From CALGYY01 sp963678485 (GTDB lineage Bacteria > Bacteroidota > Bacteroidia > Bacteroidales > CAIWKO01), in the NCBI GenBank assembly GCA_963678485.1, contig OY782882.1:1922001-1986000 (forward strand): a stretch of 64,000 nucleotides of DNA, given 5' to 3'. The notes below the pieces were generated by a model that had not been told where the DNA came from, did no database searches, and saw only the letters and a program-made list of their open reading frames with translations. A program made the position numbers and the translations under genes. Within the stretch, counting starts at the first letter, position 1. Each line of letters opens with the position of its first letter. This document shows, one piece after another, positions 45,002-54,474 of the stretch.

Positions 45002-45594
45002 TTTTTCTTTTTTTGTTTTCATCCGTTCAATCATCTTCGGAAAATTATTCTTTCACGTTATCATTGGTCCTCAATACTCAGTTTTTCAAATCGTATAAAT
45101 CAATTTGTATTATAAGTTAATAATTTTATAAACGATCGCTCAATGTTTGCTTTCTGGCCATTGAGCGCGTATATTTGTCTATCGCTATGTTCTTTTGAAT
45201 CTCTTTTAAGTTGAACACCAATGAAGAATGCTAGCCTGTAACCACAGCTTGCATTGCGAAAACCGGCTTAAATCTTTGCATAGAGCGCTAATCGGCTGAT
45301 GTAAAAATTTTTACCGATTTTTTTACATCCCTTTTACGCCAACCTTTTCCGGACCCAATGTTTAGACATTGTGGCCCGGTTACACTGTGAATTACCCTGA
45401 CAAGACCTGAAACTACTACAACGAATGTTAACGGGTCAAGATGAATCAATGTGAAAGTTAACGGCATTAAGTGATTGAGTTCATTGATAAGTAACATAAA
45501 CTGCTTATTATATAATTCAATTCTGCCGAAAAACATAGGATTACACATTATGCTTTCATCTTGAATCGTGGTTATTCACTAACAGAGGCCGACT
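45002..45594. other. 593-bp gap with hairpins and no gene
   Basis: No gene seen. Structures: CGCTCAATG (45137-45145) pairs with CATTGAGCG (45159-45167); GTAAAAATTTTTAC (45301-45314) is a perfect 14-bp palindrome; CAATGT (45356-45361) pairs with ACATTG (45366-45371). These may be terminators or part of a long untranslated leader for the endonuclease gene. Confidence 0.45.
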
Positions 45595-48500
45595 ATGTTT
45601 AAAAGGTTTACACTTCTGCTTGTCACTGCCATATTGGGATTGGCATTGCACGCACAAATTCCAGCAGGATACTATGATGCTGCTGCTGGAAAAACCGGCG
45701 ATATTCTCCGCGCTGCGCTTAGAGATATTACAACCAGCGGACATGTTAAACTTCCCTATACAAGTAGTTCTTTCGATGTATGGGATGCCTATGCTGTGAC
45801 TGACGTCAGACCGAGTCCGAATAATACAATAATTTGGGATATGTACTCAGATATTCCCAGTGGATCGCCGGCTTACACCTTCACGATTTTTACTGATCAG
45901 TGCGGCACTGCAGCTGTGGAAGGCGATTGCTATTCGCGTGAACATTGCATGCCTAATTCATGGTGGGGTGGCCTCGACAATCCATCCAATCCACAATATA
46001 CCGATCTCCATCATTTGTTTCCCAGCGATCAATATGTAAATAATCGCAAAAGCAATTATATCGTTGCAGAGACCAATGCACCAACGTGGACATCTACCAA
46101 CGGAAGCGAGCTTGGTCCGTGTTCTCTGGCTGGTTTCACCGGAACCGTCTTTGAACCCATCAATGAATACAAGGGGGATTTTGCGCGAGCATTTTTCTAT
46201 CTGGCAACACGCTATATGAATAATCTGAGCACCTGGCGCAACACCTATTCTTCCTACGATTCCAAGTATATTATAGCTACCACGGGAGGAAATTATTTGC
46301 AATGGTATATTGATATGCTTGTCAGATGGCATAATCAGGATCCTGTGAGCCAAAAAGAAATTGACCGTAACAATAATATTTATTACAATACGCCACAAGC
46401 GAACCGCAATCCTTATATCGATCACCCAGAATATGTTTGCCAGGTCTGGACTTCTTCCTACTGCGCATCGGTTCCGGTTATCATCAATATTATCAATACT
46501 CCTGTTTACCCTAATGCTGCTAATACGGTAGCCGTTACTGCAGATATTACTGATAATGGAAGCATTACATCAGCAACATTGCAATGGTGCACCGATGGAA
46601 GTAGTTTTGGAAATTCGATTACGATGACCTTAAATGGTGCACCTAATTATATCACTTCTACCGCTATTCCTGCACAATCCGCGGGCACGACTGTTACCTA
46701 CAGAATCATTGCCATTGACAATGATGGAAACCCAACAACCTCCGCAATAAATAGCTATACGGTTTTGAAAAACGAACCCAGCAATCATCCAACTGGATTT
46801 GGCTGCGGGACCACTACAGGATCGTCTATATCCCTTACCTGGACCGATGCAACAGGCAGCGTACTTCCTGATGCCTATCTGATTAAGGCCAGTAGTGTGG
46901 GCTTTGCTTCTATAGCTGATCCTGTTGACGGAACAGCTGAAGCGGATGGTTCATTTGTAAAAAATGTGACCCAGGGTACTCAAACAGTAAGTTTTTCGGG
47001 CTTAAGCGGAAGTACAACCTACTACTTTAAGATATATCCATACACGAATTCTTTGTCTAATATTAATTATAAAACAGCAGCCACCATTCAAACATCAACG
47101 TGTATAACCTCTGCAGTTGGCTCAGGTAGTGGCTGTGCAACTGACCTGATTATTTCGGAATACGTCGAAGGTACAGGAAGTAATAAGTATATCGAACTCT
47201 ATAATAACACCGGAGCTGCAGTTAATCTCAATAACTACAAGCTACGTTTGTTCGCTAATGGAGGCACAACAGCTGTACAAGACATTACGCTTTCAGGAAC
47301 ACTTAATGATCAATCAACTATTGTCTATAAAAATGCTTCTGCAACTGCATATACAGGGACTGCCACTGTTTGTGATGCTACCAATTATAATGGAAATGAT
47401 GCCGTTGCCTTGTATAAAATTTCCACTTCATCATACGTCGATATTTTTGGACGCATTGGTGAAAACCCAGGAACAGCATGGACAAGCGGAAGTTTTACGA
47501 CCCTTGATAAAACACTGGTAAGAAATTCAAATATAACTTCTGGTGTTACTGTGAATCCTGCCTCCGGATTTCCAACATTAGCTACAGAATGGACTCAGAA
47601 TAATGTTGATGTGGTGAGCTTTTTAGGTTCACATACAATGGCTTGTGGAAGCAGTTGCTCTTCCCCTACTATTCAGTCAAGCGTAATAAATTTTACCGCA
47701 GTTTCTCAAACATCATTAACCATCAACTGGACCAATGGGGACGGGACTTCCCGCATTGTTGTTATGAAACAAGGAAGCGCCATTACCGGCAGCCCTATTG
47801 CTGGAACAACCTATGTTGCAAACAGTGCTTTTGGTTCAGGAAGTACACTGAACACCGGAGAATACGTGGTTTACAACAATTCCGGATCCAGTGTGCCCAT
47901 CACAAATCTCACAGCAGGCTTAACGTATTACATTGCCATCTTTGAATATAATTGCACGGCAGGGTCGCAGCTATATTTAACTCCTGCAGCAGCGGCAAAT
48001 GTAATTACCTACTCTCTTGTGACCGGGGCAACACCTGATAATCAATACTGCCTCACCACAAGTATTGGTTTTACGACTTCAATAGATTTTACTTCAACAG
48101 GAACCTTTACTGCAAACACCTATACTGCACAACTTTCAAATGCGACGGGTTCTTTTTCAAGTCCGGTAAGCATTGGAACTTTAATAAGTAATGCGAACAG
48201 CGGAACTATAAATTGCACATTGCCTGCAAACACCCCGAGTGGTACTGGATATCTTATTCGTGTTGTCAGCAACGGTCCTGCTCTAACGGGTAGTGTCAGC
48301 AATACCTTTGAAATTGTCCTTTATGCTCCCTGCATTGCTCCTGCCAGCGCATCAAGCAGCCGAAATAATTTCTGTGTGGACGATGCAGGAACAATCGATT
48401 TAAGCGTCACTGGCGGCTCAGGGAGCATTCTTGCATGGTATTCCGGTTCATGCACAGGAACATTAGTCGGAACTGGAAATCCACTTACGATTCCTTCTCC

Positions 48501-49893
48501 GTCAGTAACAACAACTTATTATGCGAAGTGGGAAAATGCTTGTAGTAATTCCTCTTGCGCCAGTGTCACCGTCACCCCTTTGTCATATGTCACCGCCAGC
48601 GTAAGCATTGCTGCGTCACCCTCCGGTGCGATTTGCTCGGGAACTAGCGTGACATTCACTCCAACCCCCGTCAATGGCGGAACTCCTGGTTACCAGTGGA
48701 AAGTAAATGGAAGCAATGTGGGAACCGGTGCGACATATACGAGTTCGACCTTAGCTAATGCGGATGTCGTTACTTGTGTGATGACCTCTAACGCTAGCTG
48801 CGCCACAGGCAGTCCGGCTACTTCCAACGCCATCAATATGTCGGTGAATTCTAGTTTACCCGCCAGCGTAAGCATTGCTGCTGCACCTGCCGGCGCGATT
48901 TGCCCAGGAACTAGCGTGACATTCACTCCAACCCCCGTCAATGGCGGAACTCCTGGTTACCAGTGGAAAGTAAATGGAAGCAATGTGGGAACCGGTGCGA
49001 CATATACGAGTTCGACCTTAGCTAATGCGGATGTCGTTACTTGTGTGATGACCTCTAACGCTAGCTGCGCCACAGGCAGTCCGGCTACTTCCAACGCCAT
49101 CAATATGTCGGTGAATTCTAGTTTACCCGCAAGCGTAAGCATTGCTGCTTCACCCTCCGGTGCGATTTGCTCGGGAACTAGCGTGACATTCACTCCAACA
49201 CCCGTCAATGGCGGTACTCCAAATTATCAATGGAACGTGAATGGAAGCAATGTGGGAACAGGTGCGACATATACGAGTTCGACCTTAGCTAATGCTGATG
49301 TCGTTACTTGTGTAATGACCTCTAACGCTAGCTGCGCCACAGGCAGTCCGGCCACTTCCAATGAATTAATACTGACGGTATACGAAAATCCCACACTAAA
49401 TCTTGGGCTTGACGTCAATGCTTGTAGCGATCAAAGTATAGTCCTTGAAGCGGGAGCGGGGTTCTCCTCATATCTATGGCAGGATGGGTCTACAAATCAA
49501 ACGCTCGTCGTGGATTCCGCCATGAATGGACTTGGCAGCTCCATTTATTATGCTTTGGTTGAAAATGCACAGGGTTGTCAGGCATCTGATACTATAGTTG
49601 TTACTTTAAGCCTGTGCGTTGGAATACATGAAGACGGCGAAGAAACAGCATTTCTTTTTTGGCCTAATCCAGTCCATGAATTTTTACAGGTTTTTATAAA
49701 TGGAGGAAGACAGGAACAAGGGTATATTCAGTTAACTGATATGTCTGGAAGAAATATTCTGCTAAAAGAGGTTAGCATCTGTGCTGGAGAACAGCTTGTA
49801 ACGCTCAATTTGGGAGGATTTCCAAGTGGAATATATCAACTTAGATTATTGACAAATGATGGAATCTATCGGCAAAAAATTGTCATCAACTAG
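45595..49893 (+). CDS. Secreted endonuclease I with lamin-tail, Ig-like and type IX sorting domains
   Basis: 1432 residues. A signal peptide (ending LALHAQ) precedes an endonuclease I (EndA/NucM) domain at about 25-285: CYSREHCMPNSWWGG holds the catalytic His and DLHHLFPSDQYVNNRKSN the metal site. A lamin-tail-like domain (about 515-640: LIISEYVEGTGSNKYIELYN) follows, flanked by fibronectin-type strands. Three Ig-like repeats of 89 residues (about 1000-1262) are nearly identical. The C-terminus (about 1355-1432, FWPNPVHEFLQVFI...SGIYQLRLLTNDG) is a type IX sorting domain. It is exported and should cut DNA outside the cell, for nutrient use or biofilm change. Confidence 0.88.
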   Translation: MFKRFTLLLVTAILGLALHAQIPAGYYDAAAGKTGDILRAALRDITTSGHVKLPYTSSSFDVWDAYAVTDVRPSPNNTIIWDMYSDIPSGSPAYTFTIFTDQCGTAAVEGDCYSREHCMPNSWWGGLDNPSNPQYTDLHHLFPSDQYVNNRKSNYIVAETNAPTWTSTNGSELGPCSLAGFTGTVFEPINEYKGDFARAFFYLATRYMNNLSTWRNTYSSYDSKYIIATTGGNYLQWYIDMLVRWHNQDPVSQKEIDRNNNIYYNTPQANRNPYIDHPEYVCQVWTSSYCASVPVIINIINTPVYPNAANTVAVTADITDNGSITSATLQWCTDGSSFGNSITMTLNGAPNYITSTAIPAQSAGTTVTYRIIAIDNDGNPTTSAINSYTVLKNEPSNHPTGFGCGTTTGSSISLTWTDATGSVLPDAYLIKASSVGFASIADPVDGTAEADGSFVKNVTQGTQTVSFSGLSGSTTYYFKIYPYTNSLSNINYKTAATIQTSTCITSAVGSGSGCATDLIISEYVEGTGSNKYIELYNNTGAAVNLNNYKLRLFANGGTTAVQDITLSGTLNDQSTIVYKNASATAYTGTATVCDATNYNGNDAVALYKISTSSYVDIFGRIGENPGTAWTSGSFTTLDKTLVRNSNITSGVTVNPASGFPTLATEWTQNNVDVVSFLGSHTMACGSSCSSPTIQSSVINFTAVSQTSLTINWTNGDGTSRIVVMKQGSAITGSPIAGTTYVANSAFGSGSTLNTGEYVVYNNSGSSVPITNLTAGLTYYIAIFEYNCTAGSQLYLTPAAAANVITYSLVTGATPDNQYCLTTSIGFTTSIDFTSTGTFTANTYTAQLSNATGSFSSPVSIGTLISNANSGTINCTLPANTPSGTGYLIRVVSNGPALTGSVSNTFEIVLYAPCIAPASASSSRNNFCVDDAGTIDLSVTGGSGSILAWYSGSCTGTLVGTGNPLTIPSPSVTTTYYAKWENACSNSSCASVTVTPLSYVTASVSIAASPSGAICSGTSVTFTPTPVNGGTPGYQWKVNGSNVGTGATYTSSTLANADVVTCVMTSNASCATGSPATSNAINMSVNSSLPASVSIAAAPAGAICPGTSVTFTPTPVNGGTPGYQWKVNGSNVGTGATYTSSTLANADVVTCVMTSNASCATGSPATSNAINMSVNSSLPASVSIAASPSGAICSGTSVTFTPTPVNGGTPNYQWNVNGSNVGTGATYTSSTLANADVVTCVMTSNASCATGSPATSNELILTVYENPTLNLGLDVNACSDQSIVLEAGAGFSSYLWQDGSTNQTLVVDSAMNGLGSSIYYALVENAQGCQASDTIVVTLSLCVGIHEDGEETAFLFWPNPVHEFLQVFINGGRQEQGYIQLTDMSGRNILLKEVSICAGEQLVTLNLGGFPSGIYQLRLLTNDGIYRQKIVIN
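48595..49380 (+). repeat. Three tandem 267-bp repeats coding Ig-like domains
   Basis: Repeat starts are at 48595, 48862 and 49129, a 267-bp period. Copies 1 and 2 are near identical at the DNA level; copy 3 diverges at its middle (PNYQWNV for PGYQWKV) and at its end. This indicates recent duplication or gene conversion. Confidence 0.85.
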
Positions 49894-50008
49894 TCTTTTC
49901 CACAAAGTTTAATACCGAGGTTGTCTTTGTAAGAAAAAGCCTACTCTCACCTAAGTAGTGATTTTCGCGATTTTCTTTATACCTTTAGCGGCTCTAATCA
50001 CTCAAAAA

Positions 50009-50674
50009 ATGAAAGCTGTTTTCACTTTCCTGTTTAGTGCTTTGATTTCCTTTGGATGGGCACAGACGACCTCAACTGATACAATATACCGCGCACTTAC
50101 TGTGGTTCAGGCCGATTCCCTCATAGACGCTAACCCGGCAAATCCTGATTTTGTTATCATCGATTTGCGCACTCCTTCCGACTATAGCGCCAATCACTTA
50201 TTGAACTCAATAAATATAAATTATTATGATGCGAACTTTTCTACTCAGATAGCTGCTTTGGATCATAATAAAATGTACTTATTGTATTGTTTAGCGGGAA
50301 GTCGTAGTACCCAAACATATAACATGATGCAAACCCAGAATTTCAGGGAAGTATACAACATGTTGGGGGGAATTAACGCCTGGATTACGGGTGGTTATCC
50401 AACCTCAACAACCACAGACATTATCAGTGTTTCTAGTACGGCTAAGGAATTCAATCTTTGGCCAAATCCAACCAATCAATTTATTACCATTAATTGTGAT
50501 GCAAAGGGACAGGCAATGCTAAGTGTAACTGATGCCTCTGGAAAGCTTGTCTTTTCTAAAGAATCCATCACTCCTTCTGAAACCATTGACCTTTCACAGT
50601 GGATGAAAGGCACATATATTTTTACTCTTAGCAATGGAGAAAAACGATCATCAAAGATGATTGTAAAACTTTAG
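50009..50674 (+). CDS. Exported rhodanese with type IX sorting domain
   Basis: 221 residues from the ATG at 50009. The frame is open to 49958, but a TACCTTTA before 50009 suggests a promoter. A signal peptide ending near FGWAQ is followed by a rhodanese domain with active-site C94 in YCLAGSRS, a CxxGxRS loop that fits sulfurtransferase activity. LRTPSDYSANHL is the conserved first strand. Residues about 150-221 (LWPNPTNQFITINCD...KGTYIFTLSNGE) are a type IX sorting domain. An exported sulfurtransferase is unusual. It is close to the Qmo/TusA operon but not in it. Confidence 0.83.
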   Translation: MKAVFTFLFSALISFGWAQTTSTDTIYRALTVVQADSLIDANPANPDFVIIDLRTPSDYSANHLLNSININYYDANFSTQIAALDHNKMYLLYCLAGSRSTQTYNMMQTQNFREVYNMLGGINAWITGGYPTSTTTDIISVSSTAKEFNLWPNPTNQFITINCDAKGQAMLSVTDASGKLVFSKESITPSETIDLSQWMKGTYIFTLSNGEKRSSKMIVKL

Positions 50675-50699
50675 TTGTTAGAAATTAAAAGTCTCAGTC

Positions 50700-51317
50700 A
50701 TGAATCATTTCGACACCGTCGCAAAGGAATGGGATCTTAATCCTATTCATACCGAACGCACCAAAGCCATTGCTGCCGCAATAATCGACACAAAACTGCT
50801 TAAACCGGGGATAGCAGGAATTGAATTTGGAGCCGGAACTGGACTGTTAAGCATAGCCTTAAAAGATTATTTTTCCGAAATTATTCTAATGGATAATTCA
50901 GCCGGGATGGTTCTTACCTCCACAGAAAAATTGGAGCGTAACGAAATATTTCATTTAAGTCCATTATTCTTTGATCTCGAAAAAGAGGCCTATCTGGGAA
51001 AACCCGTGGATGTAATCTTTTCGCAGATGGCAATGCATCACGTAAATGATATTGGGGGGATGCTGCATCAGTTTTATCGCATGCTTAAGCCGGAAGGACT
51101 CTTATTCATTGCTGATTTATATGAAGAAGATGGTAGTTTTCATGACCAGGATTTTCATGGTCATAAAGGTTTTAACCCCATCGCTCTATCAACCCAGTTG
51201 GAAGAACGGAAGTTCACTCAAGTGCAATATAAAACTTGCTTTGTGATTCGAAAAAATCCGGAATCGCGTGAGATGATGGATTATCCGGTATTTCTAATGT
51301 CGGCATTAAAGAAATAA
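50700..51317 (+). CDS. Class I SAM-dependent methyltransferase
   Basis: 205 residues. Motif I is GIEFGAGTGLLSIALKDYF and the post-I acidic residue is in IILMDNSAGMVLTS. Motif IV-like DVIFSQMAMHHVNDIGGML, with the HH after, is typical of methyltransferases of small molecules. It begins 25 nt after the rhodanese gene and points towards qmoC, whose end is 23 nt away on the other strand. The substrate is unknown. The neighbour being a sulfur enzyme makes thiol methylation possible, but that is speculation. Confidence 0.84.
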   Translation: MNHFDTVAKEWDLNPIHTERTKAIAAAIIDTKLLKPGIAGIEFGAGTGLLSIALKDYFSEIILMDNSAGMVLTSTEKLERNEIFHLSPLFFDLEKEAYLGKPVDVIFSQMAMHHVNDIGGMLHQFYRMLKPEGLLFIADLYEEDGSFHDQDFHGHKGFNPIALSTQLEERKFTQVQYKTCFVIRKNPESREMMDYPVFLMSALKK

Positions 51318-51340
51318 CGCATTTTTCTTGCGCATTCAAA

Positions 51341-52450
51341 TTACGATCTGTTATAGAAGTACAACGCAACAGGTCGGTAAAAGGCGTGTGCGAATTTCGA
51401 AAATGCAAATAACAACACCAGTTCCATAGAGATAATCGTATGCACCAAAAATGCTATTTGATTAATCGTATTATTGACATCAAATATCACAGAGACTTCC
51501 ATCCAAAAACCTGTCACACCTGCAATTCCTAAAAAAAGCAGGAACACCCAATCAGCCATTTTAGTGTTTTCATAGGCTTTTACCGGTTTTGTAAACCGAT
51601 AATACATGGCCATGGTGGTTCCATACATCATTAGCAGTCCCCCGATAGTGCCGATGGTGCGACTTGGCCACCAATAGCTTGTTGCAGGATCTTTGAATGC
51701 GAAATTTAGTATAGTTGCAGCAAGAAGTCCGATAAATCCCCACATGATGGACCAATGGATGAACCAAGGACGCTTAAACCAACTTTTCTTCATCCAGAAA
51801 GAATCCTCCTCAGTATCGCAGCTACGGTAGCGCTTAAGAGAACCTATTTCGGTGGCTACCCCAGATATGGATTGAAGTGCATTGGGCTTTTTCTTATCCG
51901 TTTTTTTTACGTTTCTCGAAAGATGTAATATCATACTAAGCATTCCCCATAGCACTGTAAGTCCGGTAATACTAAATATTATAATTCCCATAGTATGTAT
52001 TACATTATATGGAATCCAATAGAAAATCCAGCGGGCAACTTCATTTTCCGGTTTAAGTGTAAACAAGAAAAAACCAAGAATTACTGCAAAAAATAAGGTA
52101 ATCAAAATAAAGAGTGGGTTACTTTTAAACATCAATCTTGTCATCCCAGTTGGCTCGTAATGCGCAATTGCATAGCGCCTAAGGGCAGCCATGTATTCGC
52201 CGGGAGCAGCTTTGCGCGGACAATTTGCTGTACAATCGCCACAAGCATAACATAACCAAAGCTCCTTACTATTAAGGATTTCCTGCTTTTGTCCAAGCAC
52301 TCCCTGTCGAATAAGGATACGAGGGAAATTAGCCTTTTGCTCGGTAAGTCCGCAAATGGCAGTGCATGTCCCACAGTTGTAACAGGCATCAAAATCTTTT
52401 GCGCCATATTTCTTTATAACGGAAGCAAAATCTGCATCTACTTTTGCCAT
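51341..52450 (-). CDS. qmoC: QmoC-like: HdrC ferredoxin fused to membrane cytochrome b-type subunit
   Basis: 369 residues. Residues 20-80 hold two 4Fe-4S sets (C23, C26, C29, C33; and C67, C70, C73, C77) as in HdrC. The set 1 last residue is followed by Gly rather than Pro. The rest has about 6 membrane helices with histidines (IHTMGII, HLSRN, FIHWSIMWG, VHTIISMELV) at places where haem b ligands lie in DsrM/NarI-type subunits. This fusion is the definition of QmoC, which passes electrons between quinone and the HdrA-like subunits. It is the last gene of the minus-strand operon and starts 5 nt after the second HdrA gene. Confidence 0.86.
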   Translation of the reverse strand: MAKVDADFASVIKKYGAKDFDACYNCGTCTAICGLTEQKANFPRILIRQGVLGQKQEILNSKELWLCYACGDCTANCPRKAAPGEYMAALRRYAIAHYEPTGMTRLMFKSNPLFILITLFFAVILGFFLFTLKPENEVARWIFYWIPYNVIHTMGIIIFSITGLTVLWGMLSMILHLSRNVKKTDKKKPNALQSISGVATEIGSLKRYRSCDTEEDSFWMKKSWFKRPWFIHWSIMWGFIGLLAATILNFAFKDPATSYWWPSRTIGTIGGLLMMYGTTMAMYYRFTKPVKAYENTKMADWVFLLFLGIAGVTGFWMEVSVIFDVNNTINQIAFLVHTIISMELVLLFAFSKFAHAFYRPVALYFYNRS

Positions 52451-52455
52451 TGCTC

Positions 52456-54438
52456 TCAGTTTTTCAATTTATACATAAAATAGGTCTCAGTATCATTCAG
52501 TCCTGCCGGCATAACCACGCCATATTTATTCATGGTCATTAGGTGGTAGGTAATCTCCTCACTGCCGGCAGATAGCTTCTCGCTAAGTTGGGGAATTGAG
52601 AGCGGTTCTGATTCAAGTTCCGCAATAATTTGCTTCCAAAGTTGGGGGTATTCTTTCATTGTGACACGTGGTCCTTCGTCCACCACCACATCAGCTTCGG
52701 TCGATTCCTTCAGTACCACCTCATCCATAAAACCATCGATCATGCCCTCGATTTCCTGATTTGTGTACTGCGCCAAATCGATCGCATCCACAGGACATAT
52801 GGGCGCGCAGATTCCGCAACCTGCACAAGTGGCACGATTCACTAACGCAACTTGCTTATTTTTGAAGGCCACTTCCTGAATAGCATCATAATCGCAGGCT
52901 TCAGCGCATTTGCCGCACCAGACGCAAGCATCGTTATTAACACGCGCAACAACGGGATCAAGAGAAACAGTGCCTCCTTGCAAGAGCGCATTAATTTTTG
53001 CTGTGGCAGAAAGAGATGACTGAACCGACTCGCTTATGTTCTTCGGACCCTGACATGAACCACCAAGATATACTCCCTTAATCACTGTTTCTACCGGCTT
53101 TAACTTGGGATGTATCTCGTTGAAGAATTTATCGCCACCAATCGGAATTTTAAATACGTTCGCAATATCTTTACTGTCGTTGCGAGCCACCATCCCCGTT
53201 ACCAGCACTACCAAGTCAACACCAATTTCTAATTCCTGCTTAGAGGTAAGATAATCCTTTACTTTCACTAACAGTTGCTGCTGTTGCATTTCAACTACCG
53301 GAGGATCTTTTTCATCAAAACGGATATACACATCCCCTTGTTTGGATGACTTTTCATAAAGAATTTCTTGTTTCCCATAAGTGCGGATATCCCTGAAAAG
53401 ATGAAAGGTCTGAATATCCTTGTACTGCTCTTTAATATTGATGGCCGTGTGAATGGCTGCGGTACAGCAAAAACGCGAGCAGTATTTGTTTTCCCCTTTC
53501 TTTTGACGATTTCCAACACAATAGATAAAGGCTATTTTTCGAATCGGGGTATTATTAATTACTAATGCTTTTGGATTGTTTAGTACAATTTGATCGAATT
53601 CCGACAAGGTGACAACTGTTGGAAACTGGCCATAGCCGAACTCTTCCTGCTTGGGCGTATAGGTTTCCATTCCCGTTGCCACAAGCACCGAACCCACATT
53701 AAGCACTAACATTTCCTTCTTCTCTTCTGAACCAATACTTACCGAAACATTGAAATTGCCAAGACTTCCAGAAGTTTTTTCAACGCTTGCACAAGTAAAA
53801 ATTGTAATGTTAGATTGCTTACGAATCTCACCATGTAGTTTTTCTATAAGCTCGCGCCCTAGCTGACCGGTCATAAAAAGTTTGCCAGCATGAGCTACCC
53901 GTCCGCCAATCTGCTTTTCTTTATCGATAAGATAAACCTGATTTCCAAGTCGCGCCAATTCTAGTGCTGCGCGCATTCCGGATACTCCGGCGCCAATCAC
54001 AAGGACTGCTTTTACCACCGGAATCTCAATATTTTCCAGCGACTCGGAATGTGTCACTCGATTGATTCCTGCACGGATTAAGCCAACAGCCTTAACTGTA
54101 GCCTCTTTGGGATTATCTGAATGAGGCCATGAGCATTGCTCGCGAATGTTCACCTGTACATAATTCGAAGGATTGAGTCCTGCGCGATCAGCAACGTTTC
54201 TGAATGTGTGCAAATGCAATTTTGGAGAACAAGAAGCAACAACGATGGCATCCAGTTTCATTTCCTGAATGTCGGATACCATTTGCTTTTGATTGGAATC
54301 GGCACAAGCAAACATCACGTCTTTCGAAATGACAACGCCGTCCTCAGCAGCAAGCATTTTCCCCAGCTCTTCTACATCAACGTAGTCAGAGATGTTGCCG
54401 CCGCAATGACATATATAAACGCCTATTCTTTCTCTCAT
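52456..54438 (-). CDS. HdrA-like flavoprotein with C-terminal winged helix (QmoB-like)
   Basis: 660 residues. Order: an N-terminal iron-sulfur domain with IGVYICHCGGNISD, a FAD-binding Rossmann motif (VLVIGAGVSGMRAALELARLGN), the HdrA catalytic region with VYCVGNR, CSRFCC and VKGVYLGGSCQGPKNISESV, then two ferredoxin sets, ACVWCGKCAEAC and TCAGCGICAPICP. A winged-helix-like tail (about 612-660) is not in classical QmoB, in which MvhD is the C-terminal fusion; here MvhD is a separate gene. It should move electrons between flavin and QmoC. Confidence 0.85.
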   Translation of the reverse strand: MRERIGVYICHCGGNISDYVDVEELGKMLAAEDGVVISKDVMFACADSNQKQMVSDIQEMKLDAIVVASCSPKLHLHTFRNVADRAGLNPSNYVQVNIREQCSWPHSDNPKEATVKAVGLIRAGINRVTHSESLENIEIPVVKAVLVIGAGVSGMRAALELARLGNQVYLIDKEKQIGGRVAHAGKLFMTGQLGRELIEKLHGEIRKQSNITIFTCASVEKTSGSLGNFNVSVSIGSEEKKEMLVLNVGSVLVATGMETYTPKQEEFGYGQFPTVVTLSEFDQIVLNNPKALVINNTPIRKIAFIYCVGNRQKKGENKYCSRFCCTAAIHTAINIKEQYKDIQTFHLFRDIRTYGKQEILYEKSSKQGDVYIRFDEKDPPVVEMQQQQLLVKVKDYLTSKQELEIGVDLVVLVTGMVARNDSKDIANVFKIPIGGDKFFNEIHPKLKPVETVIKGVYLGGSCQGPKNISESVQSSLSATAKINALLQGGTVSLDPVVARVNNDACVWCGKCAEACDYDAIQEVAFKNKQVALVNRATCAGCGICAPICPVDAIDLAQYTNQEIEGMIDGFMDEVVLKESTEADVVVDEGPRVTMKEYPQLWKQIIAELESEPLSIPQLSEKLSAGSEEITYHLMTMNKYGVVMPAGLNDTETYFMYKLKN

Positions 54439-54474
54439 ATAACTGGACTTTATGTATGGCTAACTCAATATTTA

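Noticed and set aside
48690..49418. Repeated 60-85 residue open frames on the minus strand within the nuclease repeats
   Set aside because: They are mirror frames of the three Ig-like repeats. Their repetition follows the plus-strand repeats and they have no promoter or signal.
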